The position numbers were made by a program, and so were the translations under genes. A stretch of DNA of 42,955 nt from Bacteroidales bacterium. Its GTDB lineage: Bacteria; Bacteroidota; Bacteroidia; Bacteroidales; UBA1715. A model generated the notes under the pieces. It saw only the letters and a program-made list of their open reading frames with translations, made no database searches and was not told the DNA's origin. The stretch is from positions 1 to 42,955 of the forward strand of contig JAKSUA010000020.1 of NCBI GenBank assembly GCA_024409235.1, given 5' to 3'. Within the stretch, counting starts at the first letter, position 1; each line of letters starts with the position of its first letter. Positions 13,254-22,223 of the stretch are shown in pieces.

Positions 13254-13817
13254 CTATTCTGCAGGAGTTTCAGTAGCTTCAGCAGCAGGAGCTTCTTCGG
13301 CACTTTCAGCAGCAGCGGCAGCTTCTTCAGCTTTCTTAGCTTCTTCAGCAGCAGCTAAAGCAGCATTTTTCTCAGCGATTTTAGCTTCGCGTTGTTTGTT
13401 GATTTCTAATTCTTCTTCTAATTTTTTCTTAGCAACAGCTTCAGCGTTAGATTTAGTTTTCTTAGCTTCAGCTTCAGCTTTCTTAGTTTGAGCATCTTTG
13501 TAAGCTTGGAATTTAGCTTCCAATGCTTTTTCGTCGAAAGCACCTTTCTTAACACCACCTTTTAAGTGTTTCATGTACAAAACACCTTCGTGTTTCAAAA
13601 TTGAACGTGCAGTGTCAGTTGCTTCTGCACCAACTTCCAACCAATAAAGAGCTCTGTCGAAGTTTAATTCAACAGTTGCAGGGTTTGTAGTTGGATTGTA
13701 CGTACCGATTTTCTCGATAAATTTGCCATCACGTGACCTTCTGCTATCAGCAGCTACAATGTGATAGAAAGGGCTCGCCTTTCGTCCGTGTCTTGCTAAT
13801 CTAATTTTAACAGCCAT
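13254..13817 (-). CDS. rpsP: 30S ribosomal protein S16
   Basis: The first 85 or so residues are canonical S16: [37 protein letters not shown] and [18 protein letters not shown]16 binds 16S rRNA during 30S assembly. The protein is 187 residues, about twice the E. coli length, because of a long tail very rich in Ala, Glu and Lys ([31 protein letters not shown]). Extended S16 tails are known in Bacteroidota and are probably helical and flexible. Codon use is biased to GCT/GCA and AAA as for a highly expressed gene. It has its own promoter and terminator. Confidence 0.97.
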   Translation of the reverse strand: MAVKIRLARHGRKASPFYHIVAADSRRSRDGKFIEKIGTYNPTTNPATVELNFDRALYWLEVGAEATDTARSILKHEGVLYMKHLKGGVKKGAFDEKALEAKFQAYKDAQTKKAEAEAKKTKSNAEAVAKKKLEEELEINKQREAKIAEKNAALAAAEEAKKAEEAAAAAESAEEAPAAEATETPAE

Positions 13818-13852
13818 TGTATTTAAATATTTAGTTTATAATTTTTTCGGGT

Positions 13853-13882
13853 GCAAAAATACACTTTTTTACGAGACGGCAA
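13853..13882 (-). promoter_or_regulatory. rpsP: rpsP promoter
   Basis: On the minus strand a TATTTTTGC -7 box (13861-13853) is preceded by a TTG (13882-13880) at 18 bases, near the Bacteroidota TTTG-N19-TAnnTTTG pattern. It lies 36 bases before the rpsP ATG. Confidence 0.55.
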
Positions 13883-13953
13883 TATGTTCTGGCTATTTAT
13901 TTCGTAATAATCTACGTTGTTTTGTGAAACTATTGCCGGACGTTCAGAGCTTT

Positions 13954-14763
13954 TTATTTTACCACTCTGTTTGGCGAAACGAATAGAGTGCCAATGTCTT
14001 TTCCTTCAAAAATGTCGAAAAGAATTTCAGGAGAATCACCGTTGGCAATAATCGTGTCGATGTTGTCTTTATGACAAATTTTTACCGCAGAAATTTTTGT
14101 TGCCATACCGCCTGTTCCAAAACTTGTTCCTGCAGAACCTGCAGCTTTCGAAACATTTTCGTTTACATCGGTAATGATAGAGATTTTCTTTGCATCAGGA
14201 TTTTTACGTGGGTCTTTGTCGAAAAATCCGTCAATGTCCGATAAAATAATAAGAAGATCAGCTTTGCAGATAGATGCAACCATTGCCGAAAGAGTGTCGT
14301 TGTCGCCAATTTCAATCTCGTCGGTAGAAACAGTGTCGTTTTCGTTAACGATTGGAACTGCACCTATTTCAAGCAATTTAGCAAACGTGTTTTCTGCATT
14401 GCGGTGTTTTTCCTCATCGGTAATCACATCGGAAGTAAGCAAGATTTGGCCTACATTAATGTTGTGAACTTCGAAGAATTTGCGGTAGATCTTAGAAAGA
14501 ATAGCTTGTCCGATGGCAGCCATGGCTTGTTTGCCAGGAATTGTGTTTGGACGTTTTTTCAGTCCTAATTTTCCTACGCCTACAGCTATTGCTCCCGAAG
14601 AAACCAACACAATCTGACGGCCTTGCTTTTGCAGTGCAGCAACTACATTAGTTACATGTTCAATACGGCGAAGATTCAATCTTCCGTTTGGAAACGTTAA
14701 CGAAGACGTTCCAATTTTTATAACAATACGTCGCTTGTCAGCTAATGCACTTCTATAATCCAT
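13954..14763 (-). CDS. proB: Glutamate 5-kinase
   Basis: ProB phosphorylates glutamate to gamma-glutamyl phosphate, the first step of proline synthesis. The 269 residues form an amino-acid kinase domain: VIKIGTSSLT at the phosphate-binding start, VLVSSGAIAVG, NENDTVSTDEIEIGDND for substrate binding and GTGGMATKISA for ATP. The C-terminal PUA domain of E. coli ProB is absent, so this is the short form. The ATG at 14763 is chosen because it opens MDYRSALADKRRIVIKIG; an upstream ATG at 14784 would add an unsupported leader. proA is not in the window. The M20 deacylase gene lies 112 bases upstream on the same strand. Confidence 0.93.
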   Translation of the reverse strand: MDYRSALADKRRIVIKIGTSSLTFPNGRLNLRRIEHVTNVVAALQKQGRQIVLVSSGAIAVGVGKLGLKKRPNTIPGKQAMAAIGQAILSKIYRKFFEVHNINVGQILLTSDVITDEEKHRNAENTFAKLLEIGAVPIVNENDTVSTDEIEIGDNDTLSAMVASICKADLLIILSDIDGFFDKDPRKNPDAKKISIITDVNENVSKAAGSAGTSFGTGGMATKISAVKICHKDNIDTIIANGDSPEILFDIFEGKDIGTLFVSPNRVVK

Positions 14764-14875
14764 CTCAAAAAAAATTGGGCTCAAAAGTATAAAAAATTAC
14801 TAACTCTTTACTTTAATCTTATAAATATGTTCAATCAATTGTAATTGTAACCTTTTTAGATTTTTTGTAAAACTT

Positions 14876-15940
14876 TTATAATTGAAGATTTGTAAGCAGT
14901 TCAATGTATGTTTCCATTCCCTGACGCAGTTCCGATTCAAAAATAAATTCGTTTGCCGTGTGTGAACGTAAGGTATCGCCTGGACCAATTTTCATCGAAG
15001 GAAATTTTGTCATAAAAACTTGGTCGGAAAGAGTTGGGGAACCAAACATTTCCAAGCCTATTTTCTTTCCACTTTCTACTAATGGGTGGTCGGTCGGAAT
15101 TGATGAAGAATTCAAACGGAAAGAACGGGCATTAACTTCGCAATCAACAGATTGGTTGATAGTGTCGTACAATTCCTGGTTTGTGTATTTTTCATTGCTT
15201 CGGACGTCAACAACAAACGAACATTCTCCTGGAATTACATTATGCTGAGTGCCGGCATTGATTACCGTTACGCTCATTTTTACAGGACCAAGAAAATCTG
15301 ATGATTTCTCGAACTGATATGTTTGGAACCATTGAATGGATTCAATGGCTTTGTATATTGCGTTGATTCCGTTAGAATGGGCTGCATGTCCGGATTTTCC
15401 GATAGCCTTGCAGTCGAGTACCATTAAACCTTTCTCGGCAATAGCCATACGCATTCCTGTTGGTTCGCCAACAATTCCAAATGCAATTTCCGGCAAATGT
15501 GGCATGACACATTCCAAACCATTCTTACCTGAAATTTCTTCTTCGGCAGATGCAACTAAAATTAAATTGAAGGGATTGTTTTCCTGTTTGTTGAAATGTA
15601 GAAATGTGAAGATTAAAGAAACAAGAGAAGCTCCTGCGTCGTTACTTCCAAGTCCAATGATTTTCCCTTTCTCACATATTGCGTTGAATGGATCACTTTG
15701 CCATCCGTCGGAAGGTTTAACCGTGTCGTGATGGGAGTTTAGTAAAATTGTCGGCTTGGAATCATCGAAATTTTTAGAACGAACAATCACGTTGTTTTCA
15801 ATTCTTTGAGCTTCGATGCCGTGTTTCTTGAAAAATTTGCATAAAAGTTCTGCTGTTCCCGATTCGCTTCTGCTAATTGAGAATGTTTCGATTAATGAAA
15901 TTAAAAGTTTTTTTGCCTGTTCGAAAGTTTCTTCCTGCAT
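14876..15940 (-). CDS. M20 family deacylase, probable acetyl- or succinyl-ornithine/citrulline deacetylase (ArgE-like)
   Basis: This 354-residue zinc peptidase-family enzyme has the expected metal and catalytic residues: SHHDTVKP (His, Asp), GLGSNDAGAS (Asp), ASAEEEISG (catalytic Glu pair) and VGEPTG. The dimerisation domain includes GKSGHAAHS. In Bacteroidales, proteins of this type remove the acyl group in arginine synthesis, where N-succinyl intermediates are used in Bacteroides. That role fits the nearby proB only loosely, so the substrate is uncertain (DapE- or LysK-like use is possible). It lies 10 bases after the CDF transporter gene and is probably cotranscribed with it. Confidence 0.8.
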   Translation of the reverse strand: MQEETFEQAKKLLISLIETFSISRSESGTAELLCKFFKKHGIEAQRIENNVIVRSKNFDDSKPTILLNSHHDTVKPSDGWQSDPFNAICEKGKIIGLGSNDAGASLVSLIFTFLHFNKQENNPFNLILVASAEEEISGKNGLECVMPHLPEIAFGIVGEPTGMRMAIAEKGLMVLDCKAIGKSGHAAHSNGINAIYKAIESIQWFQTYQFEKSSDFLGPVKMSVTVINAGTQHNVIPGECSFVVDVRSNEKYTNQELYDTINQSVDCEVNARSFRLNSSSIPTDHPLVESGKKIGLEMFGSPTLSDQVFMTKFPSMKIGPGDTLRSHTANEFIFESELRQGMETYIELLTNLQL

Positions 15941-15950
15941 AATAGTAATA

Positions 15951-16856
15951 TTAAATATCTTTTAAAGGTTCCACATGTATGATTACCTGTGTTTTTTCAC
16001 CATATTTTTCCCGTAAATCCTGCTCAATGTTCACTGTTTTTTCGTGTGCTTCGCCGACTGTCGTTTCCGATGGTATTCTTATGTGAACTTCAATGGCAAT
16101 GTTAGCACCGATTTTTCTTGTCTTTAAATTGTGAGGGCAGCTTACCAGCTGGTCTTTGCAAATTATGCTCAAAATTTCATTCTCGACATCTTGCGGCAGT
16201 GAGCGTTCCAACAGTTCCTGTATTCCGGGAATAAATAAGTCATAGGCTACTTTACCTATAAATAATGAAATGATAATGGCGGCAATTGGATCTAAAATAA
16301 CAAAAGATTCGCCAAGAAAATATGCTCCGCCAATGCCGATTAGCGTTCCAATGGACGAAAACGCATCGGATCTGTGATGCCATGCATTAGCCACAACAAC
16401 AGAAGCATCAACTTTCTTGCCGACAGAACGGGTATATTGGTACAATATTTCTTTAATAATAATGGATATGAATGCTGCGGCAAGTGCAATTATTTCTGGT
16501 GGTGCCGTTGGTTTTCCCTGCATTATATTGATGATTTTTCCTAAGCTGGTTATGAAAATTCCAATACCAACAAGGGCAAGCAAAATACCTATAATAACAG
16601 TAGCAAGGGTTTCGTATTTCCCATGTCCGTAGTCGTGGTCGTCATCTTTAGGTTTTGCGGAGATTTTTACAAAAATAAGTACAATGACATCGGTAATAAA
16701 ATCCGAGATAGAGTGTATTGCGTCTGCAATCATGGCTCCGCTGTTCCCGAAAAATCCTGCAAGGAACTTTCCGACAGACAGGAACATGTTTACTATAAAC
16801 CCGATAAATGTTACATTGTAAATCTGCTGCTCACGAGTTTTTCCTTCGTTTATCAT
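15951..16856 (-). CDS. Cation diffusion facilitator (CDF) family metal transporter
   Basis: This inner-membrane antiporter probably exports Zn2+, Fe2+ or Mn2+ in exchange for protons. Its 301 residues carry six membrane segments. The metal site is visible in helix 2 as AMIADAIHSISDF (D...D) and in helix 5 as ANAWHHRSDAFSS (HxxxD). A DDHDYGHGKYE loop follows helix 2, and a ferredoxin-like cytosolic domain (ANIAIEVHIRIPSE, QVIIHVEP) ends the protein. The site pattern HxxxD/DxxxD favours zinc or iron. It is divergent from the DUF2147 gene and leads the minus-strand run to the M20 deacylase gene. Confidence 0.92.
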   Translation of the reverse strand: MINEGKTREQQIYNVTFIGFIVNMFLSVGKFLAGFFGNSGAMIADAIHSISDFITDVIVLIFVKISAKPKDDDHDYGHGKYETLATVIIGILLALVGIGIFITSLGKIINIMQGKPTAPPEIIALAAAFISIIIKEILYQYTRSVGKKVDASVVVANAWHHRSDAFSSIGTLIGIGGAYFLGESFVILDPIAAIIISLFIGKVAYDLFIPGIQELLERSLPQDVENEILSIICKDQLVSCPHNLKTRKIGANIAIEVHIRIPSETTVGEAHEKTVNIEQDLREKYGEKTQVIIHVEPLKDI

Positions 16857-17001
16857 ATAATGGACGATGATTTTTATACAAAAATAACGAGAAAACTATA
16901 CGAATTGCATCTTGCCTGATATAAAATATAATTTTATTACCTTATTTTTGCCCTCTGAAAAAAACGACGAAGTGGAAATGTTTTCTGCTGAAGTGCTAAA
17001 A

Positions 17002-17436
17002 ATGAATACTGAAATGAAAAATGTTATTTTAACAACGATTGCAATTTTATTTAGCTGTACATTGTTTGCTCAGGAGGAAGGAATTTGGGAAACATATGAT
17101 GACGGTCGCAAAAAAGCGATGTCGCATGTGCAGATTTACAAGAAAGATGGCAAACTGTATGGCAAAATCGTTAAAAACCTTGATGGTCAGTATGACGTAT
17201 GTGAAAAATGCTCTGGAGAAGATAAGAATAAACCAATCATTGGTCTAATGGTAATTAGAGGGCTTGAGAAAAAAGGTTCTAAGTGGGTGAAAGACGATGG
17301 TATATTAGACCCAATGCGTGGCATAAAATGCGATGCCGAAGTTTGGATGGAAGGACCAGATAAATTAAAGGTAAAAGGTTCTTTCCTTTTCATTTCGGAA
17401 ACTCAAACTTGGACAAGGGTAAAGAACGTTAAATAA
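17002..17436 (+). CDS. Exported DUF2147 domain protein
   Basis: The ATG at 17002 opens MNTEMKNVILTTIAILFSCT followed by LFAQ, a signal peptide with cleavage after AQ. The mature part matches DUF2147: GIWETYDDGRKKAMSHVQIY, KLYGKIVKN, a CEKCSGE pair and DPMRGIKCDAEVWMEG. These small periplasmic or outer-membrane-associated beta proteins are widespread but have no established function; the family fold resembles lipocalin-like barrels. The earlier ATG at 16912 would give a leader without signal features. The acyl-CoA synthetase gene begins 10 bases later, so the two are probably cotranscribed. Confidence 0.8.
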   Translation: MNTEMKNVILTTIAILFSCTLFAQEEGIWETYDDGRKKAMSHVQIYKKDGKLYGKIVKNLDGQYDVCEKCSGEDKNKPIIGLMVIRGLEKKGSKWVKDDGILDPMRGIKCDAEVWMEGPDKLKVKGSFLFISETQTWTRVKNVK

Positions 17437-17446
17437 CTTTACAATT

Positions 17447-19264
17447 ATGCAGGTAACACGTATTTTTGATCTTTTGGAAAGATATAAAGAAGAACTACCA
17501 AAGGTCGCTGCTAATACTAAAAATATTAATCCAAATGTAGCCTTGGCTCACAAAGTAGAGGGACAGTGGGTTACTTATAGTATCGACGATTACATTGAAA
17601 ATGTTGCAAATGTCAGCTATGGCTTGCTTGCATTAGGAATCCAACCTGGCGATAAAATTGGTATTGTAAGTGAAAATCGTCCAGAATGGAACTTTTTGGA
17701 TATGGGTGCAATGCAGATTGGAGCGGTTCCAATCCCTATTTATCCTACCATCAGCCAGGAAGAATACCGTTATATTCTTTTACACGCGGAAATTAAGTTG
17801 CTTTTTATCGAAGGAAAGGAACTTAGAAAGAAAATAGAACCTATTATTCCTGAACTAAAGGAAAAATCCCTTCAGGAAGTATTTACATTTGTTGATCAAA
17901 AGAATGAATACCGTTATTTTAAAAATCTTGTCGATTTAGGAAAAGAAAATCCTCAGCCGGAAAAAGTGGCAGAATTAAAGGCTGCAGTAAAACCAGAAAA
18001 TCTTGCGACAATTATTTATACTTCGGGTACAACAGGTAATCCGAAAGGTGTAATGTTATCGCATAACAACATTATAAAACAGGTTCCTTCTATTGCTTCG
18101 TTGGCAAATAAAGAAAGTCACACGGCATTGAGTTTCTTGCCGTTGTGTCATGTGTATGAACGTGTTGTAATGTATGCGTATCATTATCAGATATGCTCGA
18201 TTTATTATTCGAACATTGCAATGATTGCCGACAATCTAAAGGATGTGAAACCAACAATTATGTGCGTGGTTCCACGATTGTTAGAGAAAATTTATGACAA
18301 ACTATATTCAGCAGGTAAAAAGCAATCTTTTATAAAACGTAAAATCTATTATTGGGCAGTTTGGACTGCAAAAAGATATAAAGTTGATCCAGCAAACAGA
18401 ACATGGTGGTATAATCTAAAATGGAAGATTGCAGACAAGTTAGTTTATTCACAATGGAGGGAAGCTCTTGGAGCAACGAGAATACATGAAGTTGTTTCCG
18501 GCGGTTCTGCATTGCAGCCACAGTTAGCTTCGTTTTTCCATGCAATAGGATTAAATATTTTCCAAGGATACGGTTTAACTGAAACAGCACCAGTAATTGC
18601 TGTTGCGAGTCATGAACCATACACACATGAAGTAGGTACGGTGGGAATACCTTTGCCAGGTGTGGAGGTGAAAATTGCAGAGAGTGGCGAATTGCTCTGC
18701 CGTGGATTCAATGTAATGATGGGATATTACCGCAATGAGGAAATGACAAAAGAGGTTATTGATTCAGAAGGCTGGTTCCACACTGGAGATACTGCCTGCA
18801 TTACAGACAGAGGACTATTGAAAATTACAGGACGAATCAAATCTTTGTTCAAGACTTCTTTTGGAAAATATGTTAATCCCGAAATTATAGAGGCTAAATT
18901 TGAAACATCGTCGTTTATTGGAAATATTGTCGTTTATGGTGAAAATCGACCATATCCTGTGGCTATTATATTGCCAGATTTCTCTGTTCTAAAAACATGG
19001 TGCGCTTCTCATAAAGTCCCTTATGTTTCGGAACAGGAAGTTGTGAAGAACCCAGCTGTAGTGGCAAGAATCAAAAAAGAAGTGAAAAAATATAACGAGA
19101 AATTTGCCGACTACGAACAGGTAAAACGTTTCATATTAGTTGCGGAAGAATGGACTCCGCAAAACGGAATGCTTTCGCCAACATTAAAAGTGAAACGAAA
19201 AGTGGTGCAGGAAAAATACGCTCAGGAAATAGAAACTTTGTTCAATAATACGGTGAAAGAATAA
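17447..19264 (+). CDS. Long-chain fatty acid-CoA ligase (AMP-forming)
   Basis: This 605-residue ANL-superfamily enzyme activates fatty acids with ATP and CoA. Motifs are in order: the P-loop IIYTSGTTGNPKGVMLSHNN (about 188-207), SFLPLCHVYER, the adenylate motif GYGLTETAP, GWFHTGDTACI, the hinge KITGRIKSLFKTS and the A10 lysine region GKYVNPEIIE. The variant with LFKTS instead of a basic-rich hinge is typical of the FAA1-type long-chain synthetases of Bacteroidota. It acts at the inner membrane, feeding exogenous or recycled fatty acids to lipid synthesis. About 165 bases and a promoter separate it from the next gene. Confidence 0.93.
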   Translation: MQVTRIFDLLERYKEELPKVAANTKNINPNVALAHKVEGQWVTYSIDDYIENVANVSYGLLALGIQPGDKIGIVSENRPEWNFLDMGAMQIGAVPIPIYPTISQEEYRYILLHAEIKLLFIEGKELRKKIEPIIPELKEKSLQEVFTFVDQKNEYRYFKNLVDLGKENPQPEKVAELKAAVKPENLATIIYTSGTTGNPKGVMLSHNNIIKQVPSIASLANKESHTALSFLPLCHVYERVVMYAYHYQICSIYYSNIAMIADNLKDVKPTIMCVVPRLLEKIYDKLYSAGKKQSFIKRKIYYWAVWTAKRYKVDPANRTWWYNLKWKIADKLVYSQWREALGATRIHEVVSGGSALQPQLASFFHAIGLNIFQGYGLTETAPVIAVASHEPYTHEVGTVGIPLPGVEVKIAESGELLCRGFNVMMGYYRNEEMTKEVIDSEGWFHTGDTACITDRGLLKITGRIKSLFKTSFGKYVNPEIIEAKFETSSFIGNIVVYGENRPYPVAIILPDFSVLKTWCASHKVPYVSEQEVVKNPAVVARIKKEVKKYNEKFADYEQVKRFILVAEEWTPQNGMLSPTLKVKRKVVQEKYAQEIETLFNNTVKE

Positions 19265-19405
19265 GGCTGCGGTTTTGCAAAATCAATATTTGTTAGTCTC
19301 TTTTGTTGGTTTGCAAAACAAGCTGGTATTGTAAGGTAAATTTGTGTCGTGCAGATTTATTCCGAAATTATTTTAAAGTTTCTGAAATGCATCAAGCAAA
19401 ATTTT

Positions 19406-19414
19406 TATTTTTGC
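19406..19414 (+). promoter_or_regulatory. -7 box upstream of the envelope gene run
   Basis: TATTTTTGC matches the TAnnTTTG box and lies 16 bases before the ATG at 19431. A good -33 TTTG is not evident at 19-21 bases upstream, so the promoter may be weak or regulated. Confidence 0.45.
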
Positions 19415-19430
19415 GGTAAATAGTCATTAT

Positions 19431-22217
19431 ATGCAGCGTAAGTTATTGCTTTTGTTTGTTTTGCTTTGTTTATCGGGAATCATAGTGTTTTCGGTGATAT
19501 TTCTTTGCAGGGGAGGCAAAACTCAAAACAATGCTTACAAAGGAATTCCTGCTGATGCGGCAATGGTTGTTGAAGTGAAATCTATAGAGATTGCCTCAGA
19601 CTTGTTCTCTGAAAAACAGAAACTCCAAAATTCTCTTTCTGAACTTCCTTTCTTGAAAAAAGGATGTGATTTTGTAGTAAAGATAGGAGAGGCTGTGAAA
19701 CAGAACGAACAGCTATATACGTCGTTTGCTGAATGCGGACTGTTTTATGTGGTGAAGAAAATAGGACAGAATAAGCTTGACTTTTTATATTTGATGCCTT
19801 TGCAGAACGAACAGTCTGCAGACGAGGTAAGAACATTTGTTGAAACTGCATTCTCTGTCGCAAATCCGTCTAGCTCTGATTATAAAGATGTAAAAATCTA
19901 TTCATATAAGGATGATGCTTCGGATAGAAAGAATTTGACATATTCTGTGTGCGAAAATACTCTGATAATCAGTGAATCGAAAGTCGCAGTGGAAAATTCA
20001 TTGAAAGGTTTTTATGAAAAAAACAGCAATTGTTTAGAGCAGGATCCTGATTTTCAGCGTGTAAGACCGAATGAGTCAAAAGTTCCGGCACGAGTTTATT
20101 TCCATTATGACCGTATGGCAAGCATTTTTCAATTGTATGCTTCGGATGAATATGTAACCCGTGTAAAATCCTATCCGAAAATAGCGAGCTGGACAGTGCT
20201 TGATTTGAATCTGGACTCGGATGCGAAATCTGTACGTTTGAACGGATATATAACATTAGATTCAATATCGTGTAAGTCGGAGTATTTGAACCTGTTCCGT
20301 AATCAGCAGGCTGTACGTGGCGACATTTTCTCTGTACTTCCCGCATCAACGTCAAATTTTGTAGCAGTTTGCCTGAGCAATAAGGAAGCGTATAAAGAAA
20401 ATTATGAGGAATATCTTAGAAAGAACAGTTTCTTCAATGCCTATATGAATGACATGAAGGATTTGGATGAGGCCTTTGTGCATGGAAATTCACGTGTCCT
20501 AACAACATTCTACTCATGGCTGGATTGTGAAATGGCGTATGTGCAGATTCCAAGTTTTTCCGGATCATGGAGTGAAAATACGTTCTGCTTGATAAAAACA
20601 TACAGCAGAAAGAAAACAGAATCTGATTTGTTGGATATGCTTGGAAATTATGCAGAAAAGAATCAAACGGAAAATGTGACGGTAGAAAAGAAAATTGGCT
20701 CAAATGAATATTCAATATATAAGATGCCGGTAGGTAAGATTCCACATAAAATATGGGGAAACCTTTTCTCGCATACAAGTGCGCGATATGTGTTCTTTAT
20801 TGATTCATATATGGTTTTTGGAAATTCAGTTGAAGCTTGTATGGCGTACATTTCGGAATATGAGAAAGGAAATACATTAAATTCAGATCCGGACTATGGA
20901 CGTTTTGATGACAATGTGAAACGTTCGTACTCTTTGTATGCATATTCGTCTATTCCTCAGTCAATCCCAATGTTTAAGTCGTTGTTTGATGAGAAAACTG
21001 TTAAGTTGCTTGAGGAACATAGTCCTGAATTGAAGGATATGAATGCTTTTTCGTACCAGTTAATAGCCGATAATGGTAATAAGCTGTATAATGATATTTT
21101 CATTTCTTATCAGTCAAATAAGCGTGAGAAACCGGAAACAATGTGGCGGGAATTTTTGGACACTATAGTTTATTCGCAACCAAAGATTTTCATTTCACAT
21201 AATGGTGAATGCCTAACATTGGTGCAGGATTTAAAAAATAATTTGTACTTGATAGATAATGACAAGGATAAGATTCTTTGGAAAAGAGAGTTGGACGGAC
21301 CGATTTATAACACAATTCATCTTATCGACATCTATAAAAATAACAAAATACAATATTTGTTTAATACAGCAAATACGATGTATTGTATAGATAAAAATGG
21401 TGATGCCGTTAGTAATTTTCCTGTAAAATTGGAGAGTCCTGCAACGGCTGCGATTTCGGTGTTTGATTACGATAAAATAAAGAAATACAGAATTGCAGTT
21501 CCATTAGAAAATCTATCGATAGAGTTGTTTAGTTTAGACGGTATCTGCACAAAAATACCAACATGGAATGTGATGGCGGAAAATCCTGTAAAAACTTCGT
21601 TAATGCATTTTGCCGATGCTGGTAAAGATTATATAGTATATGCGGATCAATATCATGTAAGAATATTAAACAGACGTGGAGAGTCGCGTATAAACGTGGA
21701 TGAAATAATTGAAAAAGCTCCAAATTCACGAATTGAGTTTGAAGTGGGTGCAGAATCGTCATTGACTCGTTTTATAACTACAGATGTTGACGGAATTGTA
21801 AAAGAAATCTATTTGGATGGAAGTGTGGTGTCTTCTGATAAATTCGGAAAACGCAGTGCGCAGCATTATTTTATGACGTCAGACATCGACAACGACGGTA
21901 ATGTTGATTATGTATTTGTTGATGAAAATAAAGTTGAGGTGTATTCACAAGATGCGAAGAAATTGTTGTCGTATTCGGCAAAGGCTACTTTGTCTGATCC
22001 ATTTGTAAGGACGCTAAAAAATGGAGAAAAGAAAATTGGGGCTGTGGATAAACAAGATGGGAAAATATATGTTATCAATAGTGACGGTGCTTTGTGTAAA
22101 GGATTCCCTATAGACGGAGTAACGCCATTCGATATAAGTGATGAATCTATGGAAAAAGGTTTTATGCTTATTGTTGGTAATGAACAAAATTTATTGTATA
22201 ATTACATTGTAAAATAG
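19431..22217 (+). CDS. Membrane-anchored envelope protein, DUF3352-like with C-terminal beta-propeller-like region
   Basis: The 928-residue protein has one N-terminal membrane anchor (LLLLFVLLCLSGIIVFSVIF) and is otherwise periplasmic. The first half (KGIPADAAMVVEVKSIEIAS) resembles the DUF3352 group of large Bacteroidota envelope proteins; this call is tentative. From about residue 580 the sequence turns into short beta repeats (NNLYLIDNDKDKILWKREL, NTMYCIDKNGDAV, TSDIDNDGNVDYVFVDE), like PQQ or FG-GAP propeller blades. Function is unknown. It is followed after 6 bases by a lipoprotein gene and then by a DUF5723 barrel gene, so the products may form an envelope complex. Confidence 0.65.
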   Translation: MQRKLLLLFVLLCLSGIIVFSVIFLCRGGKTQNNAYKGIPADAAMVVEVKSIEIASDLFSEKQKLQNSLSELPFLKKGCDFVVKIGEAVKQNEQLYTSFAECGLFYVVKKIGQNKLDFLYLMPLQNEQSADEVRTFVETAFSVANPSSSDYKDVKIYSYKDDASDRKNLTYSVCENTLIISESKVAVENSLKGFYEKNSNCLEQDPDFQRVRPNESKVPARVYFHYDRMASIFQLYASDEYVTRVKSYPKIASWTVLDLNLDSDAKSVRLNGYITLDSISCKSEYLNLFRNQQAVRGDIFSVLPASTSNFVAVCLSNKEAYKENYEEYLRKNSFFNAYMNDMKDLDEAFVHGNSRVLTTFYSWLDCEMAYVQIPSFSGSWSENTFCLIKTYSRKKTESDLLDMLGNYAEKNQTENVTVEKKIGSNEYSIYKMPVGKIPHKIWGNLFSHTSARYVFFIDSYMVFGNSVEACMAYISEYEKGNTLNSDPDYGRFDDNVKRSYSLYAYSSIPQSIPMFKSLFDEKTVKLLEEHSPELKDMNAFSYQLIADNGNKLYNDIFISYQSNKREKPETMWREFLDTIVYSQPKIFISHNGECLTLVQDLKNNLYLIDNDKDKILWKRELDGPIYNTIHLIDIYKNNKIQYLFNTANTMYCIDKNGDAVSNFPVKLESPATAAISVFDYDKIKKYRIAVPLENLSIELFSLDGICTKIPTWNVMAENPVKTSLMHFADAGKDYIVYADQYHVRILNRRGESRINVDEIIEKAPNSRIEFEVGAESSLTRFITTDVDGIVKEIYLDGSVVSSDKFGKRSAQHYFMTSDIDNDGNVDYVFVDENKVEVYSQDAKKLLSYSAKATLSDPFVRTLKNGEKKIGAVDKQDGKIYVINSDGALCKGFPIDGVTPFDISDESMEKGFMLIVGNEQNLLYNYIVK

Positions 22218-22223
22218 TAAAAT

